NCBI RefSeq assembly: GCF_017652985.1
Contig: NZ_JAGGDJ010000001.1
Span: forward strand, 558,001 to 622,000
DNA: 64,000 nucleotides
Origin: Paenibacillus artemisiicola
GTDB lineage: Bacteria; Bacillota; Bacilli; Paenibacillales; Paenibacillaceae
Direction: 5' to 3'
In this document: in pieces, positions 57,124 through 64,000 of the stretch
Layout of the letters: every line of letters starts with the position of its first letter
Numbering within the stretch: the stretch's first letter is position 1
The notes under the pieces: model-generated
Seen by the model: the letters and a program-made list of their open reading frames with translations, nothing else
What the model was told of the DNA's origin: nothing
Databases searched by the model: none
Position numbers and translations under genes: made by a program

Positions 57124-58023
57124 CTAGAATATGCGGTAGTTGGCAAACCGATAGGCCAGTGTATAGGTAAGCGCGATCAGCGACAGGCTCATCACGCTAT
57201 TAACGAGCCCGACCGCGGTACCCATCTCGTATTGCGCACCGACCAGGCCGTTGCGGAAGACCCAGGTTTCGATAACGTCGCCGGTATCGTACACGATGAC
57301 GTTGTACAAATTGTAGATCTGATCGAAGCCCGCATACAGAATGCCATTTAAGCTGAGCGTCGCCAGCAGCGCGATGACCATCGCGATGCCGGGAATGGAA
57401 ACGTGCCGGATGCGTTGAAAGCGGGTCGCCCCGTCGATCTCCGCCGCTTCGTACAAAGCAGGATTGATGCTCGTCAGAGCGGCCAAATAAATGATGGTCG
57501 AAAAGCCCATTTCCTTCCACATGTTCGAGATGATGATGATCGGACGGAACCAGAAATTGCTGCCGAGATACATAATCGGGTTCAATCCGAAAATCGACTC
57601 TAGGAGATGGTTGATTATGCCATGGGTCGATAGAATGTCGCGGAAGATCCCCGCCAGAATGACCCACGATAGAAAATGCGGCAAGTACGTAATCGTCTGC
57701 ACCGATCGCTTGAACCATTTGACGCGCAATTCGTTCAGCATCAGCGCGAGCACGATCGGGAGAATAAGCAGCGTGATCAGCTTGCCGACCGAAATGAGAA
57801 GCGTATTGCGCAGCACGCGCCAGATCTCCGGATTCTGCATCAGAAATTTGTAATGCTCCAGCCCCGCCCACGGCGACCCGACGATCCCTTTCGTCGGGAT
57901 AAAATGCTTGAATGCGAGCAATATGCCGTATATGGGCAGCACATGGAACAGAATGAACAAGACAAAAATCGGTAGCAGCATGATGTGATAATGAAATTGA
58001 TCGTTTTTGAAGAGTTTGGTCAT
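57124..58023 (-). CDS. ABC transporter permease, LplB/YteP-like
   Basis: A 299-aa permease: HYHIMLLPIFVLFILFHVLP start, EAAEIDGATRFQRIRHVSIPGI loop (in parts) and the C-terminal RFANYRIF typical of LplB. ATG at 58023 is chosen; a GTG four codons earlier lies almost on the AGGAG site. Partner of the permease 19 nt downstream. Confidence 0.92.
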   Translation of the reverse strand: MTKLFKNDQFHYHIMLLPIFVLFILFHVLPIYGILLAFKHFIPTKGIVGSPWAGLEHYKFLMQNPEIWRVLRNTLLISVGKLITLLILPIVLALMLNELRVKWFKRSVQTITYLPHFLSWVILAGIFRDILSTHGIINHLLESIFGLNPIMYLGSNFWFRPIIIISNMWKEMGFSTIIYLAALTSINPALYEAAEIDGATRFQRIRHVSIPGIAMVIALLATLSLNGILYAGFDQIYNLYNVIVYDTGDVIETWVFRNGLVGAQYEMGTAVGLVNSVMSLSLIALTYTLAYRFANYRIF

Positions 58024-58110
58024 CTTATCGTCCACGCTCCTGCCGCCGTTTGGGCGCGACTGGCGACAGGCTCTAAGCCTGCCGCCAGCCGGCCAAGCGG
58101 AATGAATTCG

Positions 58111-59868
58111 TTAGCTGCCTTCTTTGGCGACCGCGTCGTTCACTTCCTGCGTGATTTGATCGCCGCCCTGCGCTTTCCACTCCTTGACGAACGTGTCAAA
58201 GTAGTCGATCGGCTCCTTGCCCATAATGATCTTCGTGAACGCCGTCAGCTGTTTGTCCATGAGCGAGCCCATCTTGGCATCGTAGGTCGGCGTCGAGCCG
58301 TTGAAGGCGTTCCACTGAATATCGAGCGTGGAATGCGCGATCGCCGAGAGCGCGGACATCCAGTTGATGTAATCTTTGTACTTGCCCGGGTCCTTGCGCG
58401 GGTTGTCGTGGTTCGGTTGCAGCGAGCCTTCGAAGATCTGCCGCTCGCCGACCGTCAGATCGTCCACCTTCGCCTTGCCCGCGAAAATTTCCTCAAATAG
58501 CTTGACGCTGCGCAACGTCGTATCGAGATAGGCGATGCCGAAGTTCGGAATGATCGTTGGCGCATCGACCTTGTCGCGCCCGTACTGGGTGTCCAGTTCA
58601 TTGCGGCGGTCCACCGTTTCCTGGTAGCCGGAATGGCTGGACTTCGTGGCGAAGTTCAATATTTTCACGGCCGCTTCCGGGTGTTTGAACCCTTTCTTCA
58701 CGACAAGGAACTGATTCGTCGGGAAATCCATGACGGCGTGGAGCGTATTGTCGGTCGTCAGCGTGTAGGCTTTCCAGTCCGCCTTCGGATCGTTGTCGAT
58801 GTTGAACGTCAGCGGGTAGCTGCCGTTCCACCAGGAGCCGATTTGCATTCCGGCCTTGCCCGACGTAATCAACTCGGCTTCCTTGTTGCCGTCCTTCAGC
58901 GCGAATTCCGAATCGAGCAGCCCTTCCTTGTACATATCGGCTAATACCTGCAGCGGCTTCTTCGTCTCTTCCTGAATGCCGCCCCAGACGACTTTGCCAT
59001 CGCCATCTTTCACCCAGTTTTTGGGGAACGAGTTATAGGCATTGAAGATCGAGACGGCGTCCGTAAACGACGGGTCCATGAACTGATTTTGCATCGCAAG
59101 GCCGATCGTATCCGCTTTACCGTTGCCGTCCGGGTCTTTCTCTTTGAATGACTTGGCAACGGCGACGAGATCGTCGATGGTCTTTGGCGGCTGCAGACTA
59201 AGCTTATCCAGCCAGTCCTGGCGAACCCACAAAATCTGAACGTTCGCATAGGTGTCGCCCTGAGAGGGCAACCCGTACATTTTGCCGTCGAAGGCGGCGT
59301 AATCAAGCGCTTTGTTCTCGAACGTCTGATAGTACTCCTTGACCTCGTCCGACGCATACTTCGCATAGACATCCGTCAAATCCTCGACCATGTCGGCGTC
59401 GACGAGACGCTTCAGCATGCTGCGGGCGGACTGCTTGTTATCGGTCGATTTCAGGATGAAAATATCCGGAAGGTCGTTGCTCGCGAACATGAGGTTATAT
59501 TTCTGGTTGAACTGGTCTCCAGACGGAGCGCTCCATTTGACGACCGGCTTGATGTTCAACTTGTCGAGCCAAAAGTCGTTCGTCCAGTTCGATTCGTACG
59601 TGCTCCCGGGAATAAAAGACTTCTCCGACTCCGGGTTGCGATCGTAGATAACGCTGAGCTCCAGCGTCTCCGCATACTTACCGAACGGATCCGGCGTCTC
59701 CTCCGGCTCTTTGTTGGTGCCGGACTCCTGTACGTTGCCGGTTCCGCTGGCCCCGCCGCCGGCGTTGGCGTTCGTTCCCCCGCTCCCGCCGTTGTTTGCA
59801 TTCGAGCACGCCGACAGGACGAGCAGCGCCACCGTCGTCAGCGCAAGGCCCACGCGCAGCTTTTTCAT
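58111..59868 (-). CDS. Sugar-binding lipoprotein, LipO/YtcQ-like
   Basis: A 585-aa lipoprotein: lipobox LSAC (Cys21), a Gly/Asn-rich linker to ~60, then a large type-1 binding protein domain (LELSVIYDRNPESEKSF; LPDIFILKSTD; YDAKMGSLMDKQL). Length fits the YtcQ/LipO group for oligosaccharides such as rhamnogalacturonan or xylan fragments. The 156-bp gap from the response-regulator gene may hold its own promoter. Confidence 0.93.
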   Translation of the reverse strand: MKKLRVGLALTTVALLVLSACSNANNGGSGGTNANAGGGASGTGNVQESGTNKEPEETPDPFGKYAETLELSVIYDRNPESEKSFIPGSTYESNWTNDFWLDKLNIKPVVKWSAPSGDQFNQKYNLMFASNDLPDIFILKSTDNKQSARSMLKRLVDADMVEDLTDVYAKYASDEVKEYYQTFENKALDYAAFDGKMYGLPSQGDTYANVQILWVRQDWLDKLSLQPPKTIDDLVAVAKSFKEKDPDGNGKADTIGLAMQNQFMDPSFTDAVSIFNAYNSFPKNWVKDGDGKVVWGGIQEETKKPLQVLADMYKEGLLDSEFALKDGNKEAELITSGKAGMQIGSWWNGSYPLTFNIDNDPKADWKAYTLTTDNTLHAVMDFPTNQFLVVKKGFKHPEAAVKILNFATKSSHSGYQETVDRRNELDTQYGRDKVDAPTIIPNFGIAYLDTTLRSVKLFEEIFAGKAKVDDLTVGERQIFEGSLQPNHDNPRKDPGKYKDYINWMSALSAIAHSTLDIQWNAFNGSTPTYDAKMGSLMDKQLTAFTKIIMGKEPIDYFDTFVKEWKAQGGDQITQEVNDAVAKEGS

Positions 59869-60024
59869 GGCCTACCCCTTCTTTCTTTTCAGAATGTGGA
59901 AGAGCTGAGTCCAGCTTACCTGATTCCGTTGTCCATCGATCAGGGAAGACCGTTCGGAGAGACGACGAAATCCGTTTCCGGTTCGATCGGGATCGGACGT
60001 TTTTCACACGGCCTTCGGACAAAA

Positions 60025-61401
60025 TTAATCGGTTGGCTTCTGGCCATGGGTTTGCCGGATTCGAAATTCGGAAGGCAGCAGCCCGGTACATTCACGGAAT
60101 ACGCGGCTGAAATACCGTTCGTCTAGAAAGCCCGAATGTTCCGCGATCCAATAAATCGGATAATCGGTCTCGGCTAACAGCTTGCGAGCCGTATGAATGC
60201 TGCAAGCGCGCGCGTATTCGTTGAACGACATGCCGAACGTCTCCTTGAACACCTGGCTGAAGTAGCTGCGGCTGAGACCAACGAGCCGCGCGACCTCGCC
60301 TTGATGCAGTCCGTCCTTCAATTGCATGCGTATAATATCGAGTGACCTCAAGGCGCTCGCAAAGACCTCCTTGGAATAATGCAGCTCCGTGAACCGGCGG
60401 CCGATCGCCAACCGCGCATGCCGAAGCAGCTCCATCCACTGCTCCCAGGAGAGGACAGGCATGGCAAGAGCCGGCAAGCCAGCTTCCTTCATGCCTATAC
60501 TGAGCGACCAACCGTGCAGCGTCTCCGTAAGAAACTCGCCAAGCGCGCGGATCGGCGGCTCGCCTTCCCGCACTTGAGACGACCATTCCAGAAACTCATG
60601 TTCTGCGAACACCCAGGCGTAGGTTTGCCACCGCTTCTTGATGTCAGCCAAGCTGTCTGCGCGCTGCTTAGTTGTCCGCCGCTTCGCATCGGCGAGCGAA
60701 ACCGTCAAAAGACCGCCGTCGGACTGATAACGATACGGTAACGTCTGCGCAACTGCATCCGCGAGCGGCTTTTCCATCCCCCGAATTTCATCGGTGCGGC
60801 AGTTCGTGACTTGGATGGCCAACCAGCCTCCTGCCGCCGCCTCGGCCGCGATCCGCGCATTCGCCGCCTCGCCTTGATGTTCGGTGATGAGCCAGACAGA
60901 TTCGCCCGCCTTTGCCAAGCCGTGCCCGAATTCGGCGCGCAGGCGATCCGGCCAGTCGGGCTTCGCCTCCGGCAGGGGGGTTAACAGCAGCACCGCGTCC
61001 TGCTTCCGTAGAACGGCCTGTAGCTCCATCAACCGGCCTTTGATTCGACTGAGCGATCGTTCGATTTCTTTCGTATCAAGCCGGGTTTTCACAATATAGT
61101 CCAGCGCCCCTAGCCGGAGCGCTTCCTGAAGATAATCAAAGTCGCGATGACAAGTCAGTACGACGGCCGGCAATCCGGGGTAAAGTTCTTTCGCTTCATG
61201 CAGCAGCTCCAGCCCCGATTTGACCGGCATTGTCAAGTCGGTAATCAGCAAATCGACTTCGTGCTCCTGCAGGAAGCGAAGCGCTGCCTCCCCATTGTCA
61301 GCCTCCCCGATGATCTGGATGCCGTAGCTCTCCCAAGGAAGGGAGTGAACAAATCCTTGACGGACAAAATATTCATCTTCCACAAACAGCGTCTTGATCA
61401 T
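60025..61401 (-). CDS. YesN-type response regulator (AraC output)
   Basis: A 458-aa regulator: receiver domain (DLLITDLTMPVKSG with the phospho-Asp ~56), a ~200-residue middle linker, and a C-terminal AraC helix-turn-helix (VARLVGLSRSYFSQVFKETFG; AEHSGFLDERYFSRVFRE). It activates the adjacent importer on sugar sensing. It overlaps the kinase stop by 4 nt. Confidence 0.93.
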   Translation of the reverse strand: MIKTLFVEDEYFVRQGFVHSLPWESYGIQIIGEADNGEAALRFLQEHEVDLLITDLTMPVKSGLELLHEAKELYPGLPAVVLTCHRDFDYLQEALRLGALDYIVKTRLDTKEIERSLSRIKGRLMELQAVLRKQDAVLLLTPLPEAKPDWPDRLRAEFGHGLAKAGESVWLITEHQGEAANARIAAEAAAGGWLAIQVTNCRTDEIRGMEKPLADAVAQTLPYRYQSDGGLLTVSLADAKRRTTKQRADSLADIKKRWQTYAWVFAEHEFLEWSSQVREGEPPIRALGEFLTETLHGWSLSIGMKEAGLPALAMPVLSWEQWMELLRHARLAIGRRFTELHYSKEVFASALRSLDIIRMQLKDGLHQGEVARLVGLSRSYFSQVFKETFGMSFNEYARACSIHTARKLLAETDYPIYWIAEHSGFLDERYFSRVFRECTGLLPSEFRIRQTHGQKPTD

Positions 61402-63149
61402 AGTTCCCCTCCGATTTCATCCGGCAGCCGCAATGTAATCGTTGTACCGAAACCGGGCTCGCTCTCCACCTGCATGCCGTATTGCTCACCGTAGAAGGAG
61501 CGAATGGTATTCTGCACATACGCCAGTCCGATGCCGAGTCCGGCTTTCTTCGCTGCGTCCGCCGGCTTGTCAAACAGCTGGCTCCGTTTCTCCGGCGACA
61601 TGCCCTCGCCGTTGTCGGCGATCTGTACGCAGACGAATCCTTCCTTCTCCCGAGCAATCGTCACGCGGATAAAGCCGTCCTTGTTATTGAAGCCATGGTA
61701 AAGCGCGTTCTCCACGAGCGGCTGTAGCAGAAAGCGGGGAAACGGAATATCGAGCGTGTCATCCTCCGCTTCGAAGTCGACGCGGAACGCATGTTGATAC
61801 CGGATCCGCTGCAGGCTCACGTAATCGCCGACCGCCTTCAGCTCCTGCCGGATCGTAACGACTTTCCCTTCTTTGCCGAGATTGTAGTCCAGCACCTCGA
61901 TGAAATAGGACACCAGCTCGAAAATATCTCTTTGGCCGTTCATTCTCGCCAGCCACTGCACCGTATTAAGCGTGTTATGGATGAAATGCGGATTGATCTG
62001 GTAAAGCAGTTTCTCAACTTCCAAATCCCGTTTGTTGCGTTCCTTCAGCTCGATTTCCTTCAGCAGGCTCACGATTTCGCCTTTCATGAAGCCGAACGTG
62101 CCGAGGAGTTCGTCGAATTCCTTTACGCCTGTCTTGCGAATCGGCTCATTGAAGAGTGTCGCGGCGGTATGCTGTAAATACCGGTTAAGCCGAACGAGCG
62201 GCCGATAAATCGTCCGCCAGATAAACCACGCGAGAAGTAGGCTAGCGCCGATTGAAAGCAAACCGACGGCGGCGAATCTGGCGATCCACTCGTTCGTCTC
62301 ATGAAAAAATTCCTTGCGTGTGACCACTGTGAGCAGGGTCCAGCCGGCTTTGCCCTCAGCAGCGAACACCACATCATCTCCGCTTGCGAAATAAGAGCGG
62401 CCTTTCGCTCGTTTCAGATCGGCCGGGCGATTCAGCGGGAACTCGTCCATCTGCTCGCTGTATACGGCCTCTCCGTTAGCGTTTAAGAGCACATGCTTAA
62501 TCGGCAGTCCATATGGAATATGGCTCAACCGGTCGCTGAACACTTTGAAATTCGTCTCAATATAGACGGCGATGCGTTTCTCGCCGGCCCCGCCGCCGAC
62601 CGTGCGTAACACGGAGAGCACCGTATTGTCACTGTATGGATAGAGCGTCCGGTGCGGGCCGAGAAACTCGAGCCCGGCGTACGGTGTTGCAATGCGGGGA
62701 AACTGAGGGATATGCAGATCGGGATTCACATTCATGTTGGAGAATAGAAAAGACTCCTCATCCGGCAGGTAGTAGCTCATGAATCCAAGATCGGGATTCG
62801 TATAATTGACAATTGTTGTATACTTATAGACATCCTTCTCGATTTCGCTCCGTTCCAGCGGGTCCTTACGGTAGATATAGGCCTCGTAACGGTTGCGTAT
62901 ATCGCCGATTAGCGCCAGCTGCTGCGAAGCGTAATCTAGATTGCTGAGCGTGGCGTCAAGACTTGTCTTCTCTTGGTCCAGCGTGCTCTGGATGCCCTTT
63001 TCCAGCTTCCCCGAGAGTAAATTGTAGATGGTGTAATACGAGATGCCGCCGATCAGGGAAACCGGTATGACAGCTGCCAGGAGAAGCACGGCAATTAAGC
63101 GGAACTTCAGCGAATGCGGAAGCGTTATGCCGAAACGACCCGAACGCAT
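61398..63149 (-). CDS. YesM-type sensor histidine kinase
   Basis: A 583-aa membrane kinase of the LytS/YesM class: TM1 (~15-38), dCACHE-like extracellular sensor, TM2 (~290-310), HAMP, the His_kinase phosphoacceptor LLYQINPHFIHNTLNTVQWL (His ~388) and ATPase motifs VENALYHG and DNGEGM, GIGLAYVQ. It senses extracellular sugar or its binding protein and phosphorylates the YesN regulator. A cre-like site lies 26-39 nt before its ATG. Confidence 0.93.
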   Translation of the reverse strand: MRSGRFGITLPHSLKFRLIAVLLLAAVIPVSLIGGISYYTIYNLLSGKLEKGIQSTLDQEKTSLDATLSNLDYASQQLALIGDIRNRYEAYIYRKDPLERSEIEKDVYKYTTIVNYTNPDLGFMSYYLPDEESFLFSNMNVNPDLHIPQFPRIATPYAGLEFLGPHRTLYPYSDNTVLSVLRTVGGGAGEKRIAVYIETNFKVFSDRLSHIPYGLPIKHVLLNANGEAVYSEQMDEFPLNRPADLKRAKGRSYFASGDDVVFAAEGKAGWTLLTVVTRKEFFHETNEWIARFAAVGLLSIGASLLLAWFIWRTIYRPLVRLNRYLQHTAATLFNEPIRKTGVKEFDELLGTFGFMKGEIVSLLKEIELKERNKRDLEVEKLLYQINPHFIHNTLNTVQWLARMNGQRDIFELVSYFIEVLDYNLGKEGKVVTIRQELKAVGDYVSLQRIRYQHAFRVDFEAEDDTLDIPFPRFLLQPLVENALYHGFNNKDGFIRVTIAREKEGFVCVQIADNGEGMSPEKRSQLFDKPADAAKKAGLGIGLAYVQNTIRSFYGEQYGMQVESEPGFGTTITLRLPDEIGGEL

Positions 63150-63174
63150 GGACGTTCTCCCTTCGCATTAGTAT

Positions 63175-63188
63175 TGAAAGCGCATTCA
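63175..63188. promoter_or_regulatory. cre-like catabolite control site
   Basis: TGAAAGCGCATTCA matches the CcpA cre consensus TGWAANCGNTNWCA at all but one position and is nearly palindromic. It lies 26 nt upstream of the kinase start, where CcpA would repress the sugar-uptake operon when glucose is present. Confidence 0.6.
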
Positions 63189-63347
63189 GAATGCGACACG
63201 GCAAGAGCCGCATGTTGTCCGTAATTGCCTCCTGAGTGCGATACGGCTCGTGCAAAAAACAACGGACGCTCCCCTGACATGATGTGTTTAGACGAGCATG
63301 CCTCATCCGACCCCGAATGCAGCTCTTCCGGTCGTGCCACAGCAGGA

Positions 63348-63369
63348 GGAGGACCCCGAGGGGTCCTCC
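63348..63369 (-). terminator. Hairpin after SLH gene
   Basis: GGAGGACCCC (63348-63357) and GGGGTCCTCC (63360-63369) are perfectly complementary with a tight loop, directly after the SLH gene stop on the minus strand. No T-run follows. Confidence 0.6.
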
Positions 63370-63382
63370 ATTGCGCTGCAAT

Positions 63383-64000
63383 CTATCGGATATACTCGAG
63401 CAGCTTTGCAAGCGCGACCGCCGCTTCGGCCCGGCTAACCGACGCCTTCGGTCTGAATTTCCCTTCGTCTGCCGTCATCATCCCCGTCACGATCGCGCCT
63501 TCGACTGATGCAAGCGCCCCGGCCGAAACCTGTTTTCCATCTTGCAGCTTGACCGCGTCCGGATGCTTGATCGTCCGGCCTGTTTCCGCCTCATACACGC
63601 GCATCAATCCCACCGCAAGCCGCTCGCGGCTAACCGCGGCATTGGACGAACCAGAACCATCTGCGGTCGCCTGCATAGCAGGCACGGACGTTGCCGCGTC
63701 CGTCGTTGCTTCCGCACCGTTCCGCGCGTCGGCGAGCCTCGAGAGCTTCGCAAACATGTCGTCCAACTCGCCGGCTTTCAGCGCTTTATTCGGCTGGAAC
63801 TGGCCGTCTCCGCTGCCCAAGATTCCGTTCGCGTATAGCGTCTTTACTGCTTCGGATGCGAAATGTCCTGTCGGCACATCGGAGAACGGCTCCGCGTTCG
63901 TGCCAAGCAGCGACTCAAGCGCACGGTATTTCGGTGTTTGGAGGCCGTCGAAGATATCCTCCGTCGCTCCCCACATACCGTACCGGCTATAGCCGCTCGT
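63383..64000 (-). CDS. S-layer-homology (SLH) domain protein, N-terminus outside window
   Basis: Only the last ~205 codons are present; the frame is open to the window edge (GYSRYGMWGATED precedes an internal ATG). Three SLH-like segments can be seen: FSDVPTGHFASEAVKTLYANGI, the stretch around RERLAVGLMRVYEAETG, and GKFRPKASVSRAEAAVALAKLL (in parts), ending in LLEYIR. SLH domains bind pyruvylated cell-wall polymer and anchor surface enzymes. What is anchored lies beyond the edge; the neighbouring sugar cassette suggests a surface polysaccharide-degrading enzyme (inference). Confidence 0.85.
   Translation of the reverse strand, partial: TSGYSRYGMWGATEDIFDGLQTPKYRALESLLGTNAEPFSDVPTGHFASEAVKTLYANGILGSGDGQFQPNKALKAGELDDMFAKLSRLADARNGAEATTDAATSVPAMQATADGSGSSNAAVSRERLAVGLMRVYEAETGRTIKHPDAVKLQDGKQVSAGALASVEGAIVTGMMTADEGKFRPKASVSRAEAAVALAKLLEYIR

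Overview
The window looks like a chromosome segment of a high-GC, spore-forming member of the Paenibacillaceae (Cohnella/Paenibacillus type). This is inferred from AGGAGG-type ribosome sites, YesM/YesN-style sugar ABC cassettes, an SLH-domain surface protein, a GerB-type germination-permease remnant, a Qox-type quinol oxidase, YuiD, and a GH78 rhamnosidase. No rRNA, tRNA, CRISPR array, intact insertion sequence or phage was seen.

Layout. 1-5.2 kb: the start of a class D beta-lactamase gene (cut by the window edge) divergent from a MocR regulator; a MarR / DoxX / RclA redox-stress locus with one palindromic operator repeated three times; a secreted DUF4309 protein. 5.3-12.7 kb: DUF1992 protein, a Rieske protein with a large C-terminal region, a germination-permease fragment, an AraC-GyrI regulator, HxlR divergent from an aldo/keto reductase plus epimerase pair, and a PAP2 phosphatase. 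12.9-19.9 kb: an unpaired RND exporter, DedA, YuiD, an ECF sigma / zinc anti-sigma / polymer-forming membrane protein operon, and a small membrane protein. 20-24.3 kb: qoxABCD followed by a 23-codon membrane-peptide ORF before the terminator. 24.5-34.1 kb: GH78, methyltransferase, a tandem metallo-beta-lactamase-fold protein, SDR, serine hydrolase and an orphan ATPase.

34.2-38.3 kb: molybdate uptake (modAB), a Mn-type cation efflux gene followed by a 155-bp tandem duplication carrying its terminator, and a metallophosphoesterase. 38.4-45.8 kb: a HAD-hydrolase remnant and a six-gene cassette (sugar-type binding protein, two permeases, an HlyD-like adaptor, OmpR-type regulator, sensor kinase) with four 11-bp-phased repeats upstream. 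46-54 kb: an accessory stretch of redox and detoxification genes rich in broken genes (frnE, tetR, an MFS exporter, a secreted-protein remnant and araC). 54-64 kb: a secreted RCC1/FN3 protein, a second sugar cassette (YesM-YesN-binding protein-LplB-LplC) with a cre-like site, and the end of an SLH protein.

How the genes fit together: two recurring themes are stress/redox sensing (MarR, HxlR, TetR and AraC regulators beside oxidoreductases) and carbohydrate sensing and uptake (two two-component/ABC cassettes plus GH78). The least explained items are the binding-protein/permease/adaptor/two-component cassette, the 23-aa ORF after qoxD, the repeated elements flanking the cation exporter, and the phased repeats upstream of modA.
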